From CAZGCA01 sp964524145 (GTDB lineage Bacteria; Hydrogenedentota; CAZGCA01): a stretch of DNA of 64,000 bases. Made by a program: the position numbers and the translations under genes. The stretch spans positions 1 to 64,000 of the forward strand of contig CAZGCA010000004.1 in assembly GCA_964524145.1 (NCBI GenBank). The letters run 5' to 3'. Below the pieces are notes generated by a model. That model was not told the origin of the DNA, did no database searches, and saw only the letters and a list, made by a program, of their open reading frames with translations. This document shows, piece by piece, positions 12,125 through 21,216 of the stretch (its first letter is position 1; each line of letters starts with the position of its first letter).

Positions 12125-14614
12125 ATGCCGAGAAACGGGACCAGAGCGAGTGACGGGTCGACGATGACGACGAGCGAGGAACGCCCGACGCCGGACGTAC
12201 CGGGTAACAAGATTACCGGACGCTATGAATGGGCGCTGGCGTTGGTCCTGATCGCCAGCGTGGCGCTTTGCTTTTGGGTGCTGCGGATCAACAGAGGAAT
12301 TCATCCCGGGCTGAGTGAAAGGGGAGTTCGGCAAGCCGATTTTTGTATAGATCTGTCTTGCGGTTACGTGCCGATGACGGAGTACTTTGTGCAATCGGTT
12401 CGTGGTGGCGAGCTTCCGCTCTGGAACCCCTACCAGGTACTCGGCAAACCGTTTCTGGCCTATCCCTTAGCCTGGTTTTACCCGCCGTCGTGGCTCTGTC
12501 TTATCGCGCCCATGGGGGTGGCGCTCCAGGTGTTGGCAGTGCTCCATCTGGTGGCGGCCGGTTTCTTCACGTACTGGTTCTGCCGGACGTTGAAACTGGC
12601 GTTCGCCCCATCGTTGGCGGGCGGTTTCTCGTTTGTGTTCTGCGGTTTTGTGCTGCACAATGCGTCGTGGTCGCCGGTCCACGCAGCAGCGATAGCATGG
12701 GTACCGCTTGGGTTTGTGTGCATTGCGAGGCTGTTCAGAGACGAGACACAGGGTTGGGCCGTGGCGCTGTGGGGCGTGTGTGCGGTACAGATCCTCACGG
12801 GTTTCCTGCAATACTCGCTGTATATGTACTACGGGTTGGGCGGCTACATGCTGGTGCTGGCCGTGTCGAAGTACCGTGAGGGGAGAGACTGGAAGCTCGT
12901 GACGCGTCTTGTGGGGCTGTGCGTCGGCGCGATGGTGTTAGGAGCGCTGGCGGCGTCGGTACAACTCATTCCGCTACAGGAGCTTGCGGGTCAGAGCCTG
13001 AGAGCTGCGCTCGGGAAATCTTACGGGTCCGGTTTTGAGACAGGTAGAGGCGACATAGCGCGGCATATTCACAATATGTTGCTGCCGTCACGTTTAGCGA
13101 TTACCTGGGCGGTCACGTGGCCGCCGGTTGTTGCGGGGTTGGCGGGAGTGTTTCACCGGAGGCGTCGGGATGCGTTCTTCTTTGGAGCACTGGTGGTGGC
13201 CTCGGTGCTGCTGGCTGCCGGACGCGGGTCGTGGCTGTATGATCTGTATAGTAGACTGCCCACCGGCGACATGTTCGTCCACGCACAACGCTTCTCGCTG
13301 CTGTACTCGTTCGGGATAGCCGTACTGGCGGCGATGGGACTGGACCTGTTGGCAGTCGGAGCGAACGCGGACGGCGGCATGCGCAAATGGCCCGTAGCGA
13401 CACGCGTGGTTCAGTTTGTCCTGTACGCGATAGCGCTGGCGTTGTGCGTGAACGTTGTTCGCGGGATGAAACTCGAAGGGCGCGTGTGGGCAGCGGTAGT
13501 ATGTGCGCTGATCGCATTAGCTGTGTGCGTTAGGATACTGGGTCGCGGGCGGCTGCTGTGGCGTCCGCTCAGCGTGCTGTGCGCGGTGTTGCTCGTTTGG
13601 CAGGTGGCCACATGGTTTCACTACCCGTTCTTCTCGCTTAATCTTGACCAGAGCGCGTACGAGCGGAGCGCAGGCGCGTTTGAGTACCTCAAGCTGAACC
13701 AGGGACTCTCGCGCGCGGTAAACGTGATATGGAATAGGCAATCTCTACTCGAGTCTCCGTTCGATTTCGGTTTTGCTCGCAAGCTTGGCGGCCTGAGAGG
13801 AGTGTACATATTCGGCGACTACGATTCTTTGGAAGATGGCAGGGTCGCACGGTACGTGTCGTGGCTGAACGACGGGCAGACGGCAGAAGCGATTACCCCG
13901 TCGCTCGCGCGTCCCGTGCCGGGGAAGTCGGCATTGAGGTTGCTCAACCTGGTCGGGGTCAAGCACGTGGTCGTTACGACCAGCTCGGGAACCGCGGAGT
14001 TGAGTTTGTGGGAGAAGCTGGCTGCAGGAGGCAAGGGCAGTGATGCGTTGGCGCTGAAGCTCGTATTCGAGGACGCTAACGCGACGATATACGAGAACAA
14101 AAACGCGATGCCGAGAGCGTATTTCGTGCCGGAGGTGCAATTGGTAACCGATGAGAATGAGATGTTGCGGACGCTGGCATCGCGGGAGTTCGATGCGAGA
14201 CGGTACGCGCTTGTCGAGGACCCGTCGTTGCTCGGTCCGCAGGGAGAAGCCAACGCTGAAGCGAACGCCTCGGGGCAGCACGGGCTTGTTGAGGTGGACG
14301 AGTACGGGAGCCGAGAGGTGCGGCTGCGAGTGGATGCGCCATCGGATGGGTTTGTGGTGTTGACGGACTTGTATTATCCGGGCTGGCGAGCGGTGGCGGA
14401 CGGTATGCCCGCGGAGATCCATCGTGCGAATTACCTGTTCCGGATGGTGCGTGTGGATAAGGGGGAACACACGATACGGTTTGTCTACCCGGGAGGCACG
14501 TTCTACAAAGGGCTTGTGCTGAGCATATGCTCCGTTGTGATAACACTGGTGTTTGTGGTGGTCGGGAGAAGGGTGCGAAAAGAGAGGGGATCGGGATTAC
14601 TGACGCCCCAATGA
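12125..14614 (+). CDS. YfhO-like polytopic membrane protein
   Basis: A membrane protein of 829 residues from the first ATG (an ATG at 12164 is an alternative; neither has a strong ribosome binding site). After a charged N-terminus come roughly a dozen hydrophobic helices up to about residue 480. A large extracytoplasmic domain follows, then one final helix near the C-terminus. The pattern LPLWNPYQVLGKPFLA after the first helix and YYPGWRAVADG before the last helix are typical of the bacterial YfhO family, related to GT-C glycosyltransferases. In Gram-positive bacteria YfhO has been linked to lipoteichoic acid glycosylation; the substrate here is unknown. It is divergent from rpoB and convergent with the glycyl-radical gene, so it is probably monocistronic. 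Confidence 0.8.
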   Translation: MPRNGTRASDGSTMTTSEERPTPDVPGNKITGRYEWALALVLIASVALCFWVLRINRGIHPGLSERGVRQADFCIDLSCGYVPMTEYFVQSVRGGELPLWNPYQVLGKPFLAYPLAWFYPPSWLCLIAPMGVALQVLAVLHLVAAGFFTYWFCRTLKLAFAPSLAGGFSFVFCGFVLHNASWSPVHAAAIAWVPLGFVCIARLFRDETQGWAVALWGVCAVQILTGFLQYSLYMYYGLGGYMLVLAVSKYREGRDWKLVTRLVGLCVGAMVLGALAASVQLIPLQELAGQSLRAALGKSYGSGFETGRGDIARHIHNMLLPSRLAITWAVTWPPVVAGLAGVFHRRRRDAFFFGALVVASVLLAAGRGSWLYDLYSRLPTGDMFVHAQRFSLLYSFGIAVLAAMGLDLLAVGANADGGMRKWPVATRVVQFVLYAIALALCVNVVRGMKLEGRVWAAVVCALIALAVCVRILGRGRLLWRPLSVLCAVLLVWQVATWFHYPFFSLNLDQSAYERSAGAFEYLKLNQGLSRAVNVIWNRQSLLESPFDFGFARKLGGLRGVYIFGDYDSLEDGRVARYVSWLNDGQTAEAITPSLARPVPGKSALRLLNLVGVKHVVVTTSSGTAELSLWEKLAAGGKGSDALALKLVFEDANATIYENKNAMPRAYFVPEVQLVTDENEMLRTLASREFDARRYALVEDPSLLGPQGEANAEANASGQHGLVEVDEYGSREVRLRVDAPSDGFVVLTDLYYPGWRAVADGMPAEIHRANYLFRMVRVDKGEHTIRFVYPGGTFYKGLVLSICSVVITLVFVVVGRRVRKERGSGLLTPQ

Positions 14615-14685
14615 TCAGCCTGATTCCGTCCTTCGTTCAAGCGCCTGAATCGAAGCGTTTCAAGCCGGTTCAGCCAGCCGGCCCA

Positions 14686-16809
14686 TCACACACGAGAGTA
14701 CTCGGTACGCAAGATGATCTCGTCCTGCATTTCCGGTGAGAGCCGCGTGAAATAGTCGGCATAACCGGCTATTCGAACGATAAGATCACGATGGGCTTCG
14801 GGATGTTCGCGGGCGTCTCTCAGTCGGGCGGCATCCACGACGTTCACCTGGATCTCGAATCCGCCGAGCCGAAGAAACGTTAGAATCAGGGAACGCAACG
14901 CTGCAAAACCGTCCGACGCGTTGAAGAGCGAGGCGCTGAACTTCATGTTGAATGCCGCGCCGCCGAGCATCGGCCGGTGATCCCATGAGGTGGTGGAGAT
15001 AATGGCGGCAGTCGGGCCGAGCTTCTCACGACCTTGTGCCGGGCCGCACCCATCGGCAAACGCGGTCCCGCCTTTCCGGCCGTCGGGCGTAGCGCCGGTA
15101 TCTCGCCCGAGCACCTCGTGCATTATCCAGCAAAATGCGCCGGGCACGAACGGGCTGCCGTCGGGCTCCATCCGGTGTCGACTGCACTCTTCTCCCAACC
15201 GGGCGACCGCATCCACAAACAACCGGTCCACCTCGCCACAGTCCTGGCCGTACTTCGAATAGCCGTCGAGGAAACGTCGCCGGAGCGCTTCCCGTCCCTC
15301 GAAATCGTCGTCGAGAACGGATTTCAGCTCCTCGACCGAGAGACGCCCCTGTTCGAAGATCTCCTCGCGGATCACATGGAACGAGTCGACGAGGTTCGCC
15401 AACCCGACAAAAGAGCACTCGACCCAGTTGTATCGGGCACCGCCATCGTCAATGTCGCGGCCCCGGTCGATGCAGTCGCGCGTAAACATGCTTTGCAGAG
15501 GTTTGCGGCCATACTCACGCCTCTGTTTGCGGCCCTGGTTCTCCGCTTCCACATTGCGGGCAATCTGACGGGCAAGCCGCTCGAAGTATCGTTCTCGGAA
15601 CGTCTCGAAATCAGCGGCCGGGTCGCCGTTCTCAACCTGGTCGGCGATCTCTTCGAGCAGGACGCCGCAGGTGTTGAAATAGGGGCTTGCCACCCACACG
15701 TTGCTGCTTTGCGCCGGCGTGATCTCGACACAGGTCGAGTTGATGTAGTAGCACCGCTGTTCCGCCGGCACGCCGAGCGCCATCATGCCGCTTTGGATCG
15801 TCTCGTCACCGAAGAAGGCCGGTGTCGGGTACCCTTTGCCGATGAGCTCGACGGCGAGGTCTACCAGGTCATCGGGCGTACCTTCGTGCCAGCACACGCC
15901 GACGGTCGGGTAGATCATATTGGTCCGGCGAAGCGCTTCGAGGCAAAGGTAAGAGATCTCGTTAGTGAGATCGCGACCGTGCGCGTCCCGGCCGCCCACC
16001 ATGACCGACATGGCGAGACCGTCGGGAACATAGTTGTTGACGAGCAGGTACAGGCTTTCGATAAGCAGCAGCGGATCATCATGCCCGGCGCCTGTTCCCG
16101 TCCGGCCGTTCTCGAAAAACGGCCAGAGAACCCGGTCCAGATGGCCCGGCACTACCAAACCCGCTCCATCCCCTTGCATGACGGCCAATGTGACGAACCA
16201 CACCAGTTGGATGGCGTCACGGAAGCACCGGGGCCGGTCATGGGCGAGCCGGCGACAGGACGCCGAGATGGCTGCAAGCTCTTTTCGCCGGTCGGTGGAC
16301 GCCTGCTCCATGCCGGCTTCGACCGTCTCCGCCGCATGCTCGATCAGAGCGGCAAGCCCATCCAACGCGTACAAGAACGATTGGTAGACGTCAACGGATT
16401 CACCGTTACTGCAGCGCATCTTCTCGCGGATTTCCGCCGAGAGACCGTCGATACCCGAGTCCATGATACGGGAAAGGTCCAATTCGCAGTGGCCGGTCTG
16501 TCCGGGCGGGAGTGGAAACTCTCCCAGATACCGGAGCGCCTCGCCGTGCGCCTCGGTTGCGGTAGGCTCGGCCTGTGGGGCAGACAGCCGGCCTGCGAGA
16601 AGATCGAGGTCATCGATCTCAATACGCAAGTCCCGCAGGATATCGCGCACGAGCAGGCCACGGCGTACCTGCCAGGACCCGATACCTTCCGAATCGCGCA
16701 ACGACCGGGCCATTGTTATGGGATCGTTGCGCATGAATTTCTCAAACTCAGCGGGTTTACGTTTGAAGAGCCGTTTGCGAAGCTCGACGATTCGTTCCGT
16801 TTCCGTCAT
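14686..16809 (-). CDS. Glycyl-radical enzyme (PFL-like, eliminase-type active site)
   Basis: About 707 residues. Near residue 360 is the thiyl-radical site STCVEITP. A single cysteine followed two residues later by glutamate is the arrangement of glycyl-radical dehydratases/lyases; pyruvate formate-lyase instead has two adjacent cysteines. Near the C-terminus RIAGYADYF is the glycyl-radical loop, with the radical glycine near residue 682. Such enzymes need a radical-SAM activase, which is not present in this window. The substrate cannot be read from the sequence. The frame extends to a TTG at 16824, but the ATG at 16809 has GGAG nine bases upstream and is preferred. A very good promoter lies upstream. 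The presence of the enzyme implies expression under anoxic conditions, because activated enzymes of this class are cleaved by oxygen. Confidence 0.85.
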   Translation of the reverse strand: MTETERIVELRKRLFKRKPAEFEKFMRNDPITMARSLRDSEGIGSWQVRRGLLVRDILRDLRIEIDDLDLLAGRLSAPQAEPTATEAHGEALRYLGEFPLPPGQTGHCELDLSRIMDSGIDGLSAEIREKMRCSNGESVDVYQSFLYALDGLAALIEHAAETVEAGMEQASTDRRKELAAISASCRRLAHDRPRCFRDAIQLVWFVTLAVMQGDGAGLVVPGHLDRVLWPFFENGRTGTGAGHDDPLLLIESLYLLVNNYVPDGLAMSVMVGGRDAHGRDLTNEISYLCLEALRRTNMIYPTVGVCWHEGTPDDLVDLAVELIGKGYPTPAFFGDETIQSGMMALGVPAEQRCYYINSTCVEITPAQSSNVWVASPYFNTCGVLLEEIADQVENGDPAADFETFRERYFERLARQIARNVEAENQGRKQRREYGRKPLQSMFTRDCIDRGRDIDDGGARYNWVECSFVGLANLVDSFHVIREEIFEQGRLSVEELKSVLDDDFEGREALRRRFLDGYSKYGQDCGEVDRLFVDAVARLGEECSRHRMEPDGSPFVPGAFCWIMHEVLGRDTGATPDGRKGGTAFADGCGPAQGREKLGPTAAIISTTSWDHRPMLGGAAFNMKFSASLFNASDGFAALRSLILTFLRLGGFEIQVNVVDAARLRDAREHPEAHRDLIVRIAGYADYFTRLSPEMQDEIILRTEYSRV

Positions 16810-16937
16810 CGTTCGCTTCTCCAAGGATATGATGTCCTTCGACGTTCTGCCAGTCGTGGTCTAGGTGCAGTTTGCACATACTGCTTTTACATAGGGCCAT
16901 CGCCGCTGAGACAGCTCAATTGGTATCTGCAAGATGC

Positions 16938-16966
16938 TTTATACGATTTGGGACTGCCTTTGTCAA
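16938..16966 (-). promoter_or_regulatory. Promoter for the glycyl-radical enzyme gene
   Basis: Reverse strand TTGACA (16961-16966) and TATAAA (16938-16943) with a 17-base spacer, close to consensus. Transcription would start near 16931, giving a leader of about 120 bases. No operator could be identified. Confidence 0.75.
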
Positions 16967-17033
16967 GGGCGTCCGCCACACCTCCGCGCAAGGTGTTGAG
17001 TATCCCCCTTCCATATCAGTTGCGGATCTGGAC

Positions 17034-17157
17034 GAAGATATCCGGACGTTCGTTGTATGTCGCAGCGCCCGACCGTATAGCGAAACGCTTGGCAACGTTA
17101 CCTCTGACGATATATACTTCGCCAGTAACGAAGCGATCGTCCTGACAGGAAGGCAGC
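17034..17157 (+). pseudogene. IS3-type transposase C-terminal remnant
   Basis: The plus strand encodes EDIRTFVVCRSARPYSETLG followed by NVTSDDIYF, matching the C-terminal end of IS3-type OrfB transposases (typically RRYHEALGNVTPxDVYFGR). The catalytic DDE core and both ends of the element are missing, and the glycine/arginine after YF are replaced. A near-identical stretch occurs at 24045-24180, so both derive from the same kind of element. Non-functional debris between the glycyl-radical gene promoter and the next plus-strand gene. Confidence 0.75.
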
Positions 17158-17196
17158 CGCATTCTGGACGCGACGCAACAATTGCAGAGGCACGAT

Positions 17197-19113
17197 GTGA
17201 CTACTGAACAGCAGGGACGAATTCCACGCGCAGTCCTTTATTGCGCGCTGGCGGCCGTTATCATGGCCTACGGCTGGGGTTATCGCGGCACGGTCGGTCA
17301 CGAGGCCGGTGCGATGGTGCCCGGCGCGTTGCTCGGCCTGGCACTCTGCCTAGGTTCGAATCGGCTCGACTGGCATCGCCGGGCGGCGGTCGTCGGGCTG
17401 TTCGCCGCTGTCGGGTGGGCGTGGGGCGGTATGATCAGTTACATGGAGCAGACCTTTTATGTGATGTCCGATTCCTTCCCGGACGTGCTCTATGGCTACA
17501 CGATGCTGTTTTTCATTGGCGCTTTGTGGGCAGGCTGTGGCGGTGCAATTCTGGGTATGGGTTTTACCGAACCACGATCGGAACTTGAACGTCTGGTGCG
17601 GTCATTTGTCGCGGTGTGCTCGGTTTTCTTCCTCGTATACCTTTACTTCGTCCTCATGCCCGAACACAAAGACGCTTGCGAGACCCTCACCGTGCGGCAT
17701 TTTCACGACGGCGACTGGTTGTCCGCCACCCTGACGTTGCTGGTGAGCGCCGTCTATTGGATGGCGCGACCAAAGGATAGGCGCGGTGCGGCGCTCCTCT
17801 TCCGGGCGGCGCTGGCGTGGTGGATCGGCTACGGATTACTGACCAAGGTGGGTGGACTGCGTCTCGCTCCGCTGCACCGCAGCGAGAGTTGGGGTGGGGT
17901 TCTGGGCGTGCTGGTATTTCTCATCGTTTATCTTATTCGACACAAGAACCGCGCCGCGCTGATGCTGTCCCTGTACGGTATACTTGGCGGCGGCATAGCG
18001 TTCGCGTTTGCCGTGTTCATTCGCCACCCCCTTGAGCTGCATTGGGGACCATTCACAAGCCCACAACTGCACATTCCGGCATGGCGAACCGCCGAAGTCA
18101 GCTTCGGTTTCTTCATGGGATTGGCCATTGCCCTTGGTGCGCTGCGCCTGTTGCGCGGCGGCCTGTCGCCTCCATGCGAGGATATTGACCGCGCACCACT
18201 GGACACCTTCGCCGTTTTCGTGATGCTTGTGGCCCTGATTTGGATCAATTTCCGGCGCCATGCCGCGCGGGTACTCGGACAGTCCAACGCTACAAGCGCG
18301 ACCGAGTTTCTTGGTCTCCAAGCCGGTGGGTGGTACCTCCTGACGGGCGCACTCGTAACGGCACCTCTGCTATACGTGTTATACCGATACCGCTACGGTG
18401 ACAGGGAGCTGGTGCCCCGGTCAGCTTTCGGGAAGGGGGTGGCCATCACCATGCTCCTGGTGTGGGTAACCGTGGCCGGGCACTTGACGGATGGGCACCC
18501 TTCCCGCATCTCGATCATTGCGAACCTCTGCCTGTGGTTGCCCGCGGCCATAGCGTCGTGTCTCTTGATCAGCTTCGCTGCGCAGGCGGCTCGGGCCACT
18601 GTACCTTCCGATGCGCGTGTATCCGCATCGGATTCGCGATGGCGTGTCGGTACCCGCTACGCGGTCGTCTGCGCGTTGATGCCCGTGTTCCTATTGTGCC
18701 TCACTGGGCTGAGCATGTCTATGCAAGACGGTCCGCCGGGCGCACATGGAAGGCTGCGGTTCGGACCCAATGCCTACTGGCGAAAGACCGCTCGTTTGCT
18801 GGGTACCTGGAAGGCGGTCGGAATGGCGGCTAGCCTTGGGGACGCCGAGCTTCGGCCAGGCGATCTGCCCATCACACACCTCGAGTTCGATCCCTATCGC
18901 AACGTAACCGCCACTTCGCCCGCGGGCGATATCGATGACGCACATAGATGGTTCCTCAAGAACCAATACACCTGGCTCGGCTGGTACGCGAAGGTCGCCA
19001 TGCACCCCGAACGAGCGGAAGTACCGCTCGAGTTCCGCGACCAACGCATCTTCATCGCGTGGCCGCCGGACACACAAAACGAAGGGTACCTCGTCTTCGA
19101 ACGGGTGGAATAG
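17197..19113 (+). CDS. Unrecognised polytopic membrane protein
   Basis: I do not recognise a named family. The protein has about 638 residues with some 12 hydrophobic helices spread over residues 10-520. An extracytoplasmic-looking C-terminal domain of about 110 residues follows, containing LRFGPNAYWRKTA, ITHLEFDPYRN and FLKNQYTWLGWYAKV. The first helix region carries a glycine-rich YGWGYRGTVGHEAGAMVPG, which looks like a conserved motif. GTG at 17197 is chosen as start because AGAGG precedes it by six bases; a TTG at 17182 is in frame. It has no membrane-embedded motifs of known transporters. It stands alone, convergent with the glycosidase-like gene at 19177. The function is unknown. Confidence 0.65.
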   Translation: MTTEQQGRIPRAVLYCALAAVIMAYGWGYRGTVGHEAGAMVPGALLGLALCLGSNRLDWHRRAAVVGLFAAVGWAWGGMISYMEQTFYVMSDSFPDVLYGYTMLFFIGALWAGCGGAILGMGFTEPRSELERLVRSFVAVCSVFFLVYLYFVLMPEHKDACETLTVRHFHDGDWLSATLTLLVSAVYWMARPKDRRGAALLFRAALAWWIGYGLLTKVGGLRLAPLHRSESWGGVLGVLVFLIVYLIRHKNRAALMLSLYGILGGGIAFAFAVFIRHPLELHWGPFTSPQLHIPAWRTAEVSFGFFMGLAIALGALRLLRGGLSPPCEDIDRAPLDTFAVFVMLVALIWINFRRHAARVLGQSNATSATEFLGLQAGGWYLLTGALVTAPLLYVLYRYRYGDRELVPRSAFGKGVAITMLLVWVTVAGHLTDGHPSRISIIANLCLWLPAAIASCLLISFAAQAARATVPSDARVSASDSRWRVGTRYAVVCALMPVFLLCLTGLSMSMQDGPPGAHGRLRFGPNAYWRKTARLLGTWKAVGMAASLGDAELRPGDLPITHLEFDPYRNVTATSPAGDIDDAHRWFLKNQYTWLGWYAKVAMHPERAEVPLEFRDQRIFIAWPPDTQNEGYLVFERVE

Positions 19114-19176
19114 TAAGCGCTCGTCCACGCAGCCGCATCGTGCTGCCCCCGCGACACGTCGCCGAACCCGCCGGAA

Positions 19177-21168
19177 CTACCGGCCAAACCGGAACAAAAT
19201 AAAACTCTTTGGCGGCATGTAGAACGACCACGTCAGCGTCTCACCCGTCTCGTCGAACTCGACCGGGCCGCCCGGCTTCCGTCCCTCCCAGGTGCCTTGC
19301 GCGACGACACGTCCCTTCGTGAAGTTGTCCGGGTTCTTCACAATAGCGTCCCGCCGGTAGGCTGAGTCCCCGTGGTTCATCACCAACAGCATGGCCGTCC
19401 CGTCGAGTTTCCTGTCGTAGATGTGTTCGATGCTGGTCCACGGGGCAAACTCGATACCGTCGCCGATATGGTCCTCCAACGTGTGCAGGAAGTGGTACAG
19501 AATGTTGGAATACAGGAACGGTTCCGGCCCGCGCCGCTGAGCACTGCTGCCCACCATGTTCAACGCGGTGACAAAGAAGACCCGGCCCGCGCCGACGCGG
19601 TTCTCGATAATGTAAGGCTTGTCGTTCATTCTCGCCACCACGCGGCCGGTTGTCAACTCGATCGGGTGGAGCCACTGACTCTGCCATTCGTCACGTGTTC
19701 CCGCCGCCGCGTAGCCGTCGATGTCGTCCAGTTCGCCCGTAGGCTGATACAGGTGGACAAGATTCTTCTCGGAAGCATCGACCACGCAGCCGATAAGAGG
19801 TTCGGCACTGGCCGACGGCAAAGGCCCCTCGTACTCGTCCAGAAACAGCGTGTCTCCACAGACCAGGACACCGCCCCGCTCGACATAGCTCGTCAACGCG
19901 TCGCGAATGGGCTCCGTCATCCGGTGGTACCCCAAAGCGATCAACCCCCTGTAACGCGAATACTTGTCGGAGGAAAGATTGTCCGGCACGATGTCCAGCG
20001 TGCCCAGCGGGCTCTCGGCCAGGAAGCCGGGATACTCGGGGTCCCACGCGCATCGCTCGAAGCCGGGGTAGAAGACGTCGAGGATCTTCAGCGACAGATC
20101 GGCGTCACGCGTCTGCATATACTTGTGGCGGATGCCGTCGAACAAGCCCGTGGCGCGAACATCGCCGACACGCCAGCCGACGCCCGGCCAGCCGTTTTCG
20201 TGGCCGAGCAGAATCGCGAACGGGGTGACCGTCTCGCCCCGGGCACCAATCGCGCGTGTCAACGAGTAGAGCGTTTTGAGCGCGCGGCCCCAGGGCAACA
20301 ACGGTCCCGGTGTTCCCTTACCGGGTTTGAACAGGCTCTCTTGCGGATACGCAGCCCAATCGACCTCCAACTGCACAAAGTCCGCCCCGCCCATTGCGGC
20401 CCCGAGCAGAGTGGTGAAGAAACACCACGGCGTGTGGCCTTCCCGAGGGGAAACCTGTTCGCCCACGTTGCCGCGGGGCGACCACCACGTGGAATGATCG
20501 ATCATCCAACGCCTTCCATACGCGCGGGCAGTGCCGCGGTTCGAGGCCACCATCATGTTGACGTTTGGAATGTTCTCACCGATCTCGCTGCAGATGATGT
20601 CCACACCCGCTTCTGCAAACAGATGGTGATACAGGACTGCCGAGCTGTGAGCGACAGGCACATTGCGCTCCTGACGCACGTTCTCGAGCAACACCTTTAC
20701 CCGGTCGACAAACGCCGCTTTGACCTTGCGCCGGGTCGGGGTTTCGTACACCTCCTCGGGCAGATAGTCCTCCGGTGTGAGACCCATCGTGTCCATCTCG
20801 CCCCAGTGGATTCCGAGAAACAACGATCCCGCAATGTCGTGGATTCGTTCGAAATCCTCCCGGTCATAGCGCCATTCGTCCGAGACCAGATGTTCCTGCA
20901 ATAAGAAATGCACGTTGCGCTCCTTGAGGTAGCGAGCCACGGCGTCGCGGTCCTCCTTGTCGAGCGAATACGCCAACAGGAGCAGATAATCCGCCATGCC
21001 TTCCTCGACGAACGCCCGCAGATGGCGGAGATAGGTCTCGTCCGGCGCGCCCTTCTGCAGGTGCAACTGCGCCCCCACATGGCAGACCTCGCCAGGCTCC
21101 GCCCATCCCGCCATCGACCACATGGCGCAAGCCAAGAAGAGCGCCGTTGTCAGTTTCGATGGCTGCAT
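19177..21168 (-). CDS. Secreted glycosidase-like protein (beta-galactosidase/GH42-like architecture)
   Basis: 663 residues with a signal peptide (about residues 1-23, hydrophobic core TALFLACAMWSMAGWA). The central part has the look of a TIM-barrel glycosidase (FLGIHWGEMD, FVQLEVDWAAYPQ). Residues 385-520 resemble the glutamine-amidotransferase-like trimerisation domain of GH42 enzymes (GLIALGYHRMTEPI, YVERGGVLVCGDTLFLDEY). The end is a small beta domain (AMLLVMNHGD, MPPKSFILFRFG). I cannot assign the catalytic acids or substrate, so this is a fold-level call. AAGGAG is correctly spaced before the ATG. The gene is 48 bases downstream of another secreted glycosidase-like gene on the same strand, and the two are probably co-transcribed for extracytoplasmic glycan processing. 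Confidence 0.6.
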   Translation of the reverse strand: MQPSKLTTALFLACAMWSMAGWAEPGEVCHVGAQLHLQKGAPDETYLRHLRAFVEEGMADYLLLLAYSLDKEDRDAVARYLKERNVHFLLQEHLVSDEWRYDREDFERIHDIAGSLFLGIHWGEMDTMGLTPEDYLPEEVYETPTRRKVKAAFVDRVKVLLENVRQERNVPVAHSSAVLYHHLFAEAGVDIICSEIGENIPNVNMMVASNRGTARAYGRRWMIDHSTWWSPRGNVGEQVSPREGHTPWCFFTTLLGAAMGGADFVQLEVDWAAYPQESLFKPGKGTPGPLLPWGRALKTLYSLTRAIGARGETVTPFAILLGHENGWPGVGWRVGDVRATGLFDGIRHKYMQTRDADLSLKILDVFYPGFERCAWDPEYPGFLAESPLGTLDIVPDNLSSDKYSRYRGLIALGYHRMTEPIRDALTSYVERGGVLVCGDTLFLDEYEGPLPSASAEPLIGCVVDASEKNLVHLYQPTGELDDIDGYAAAGTRDEWQSQWLHPIELTTGRVVARMNDKPYIIENRVGAGRVFFVTALNMVGSSAQRRGPEPFLYSNILYHFLHTLEDHIGDGIEFAPWTSIEHIYDRKLDGTAMLLVMNHGDSAYRRDAIVKNPDNFTKGRVVAQGTWEGRKPGGPVEFDETGETLTWSFYMPPKSFILFRFGR

Positions 21169-21216
21169 CGTCTTCTCCTTCCTTTCGCGGTCCTCGTCTA
21201 ATTCGGAATCGCAAAG

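Noticed and set aside
15034..17145. 703-codon plus-strand open frame opposite the glycyl-radical enzyme
   Set aside because: Antisense shadow of a gene with clear active-site motifs; its own translation has no recognisable domain. Its last part only touches the IS3 remnant region.
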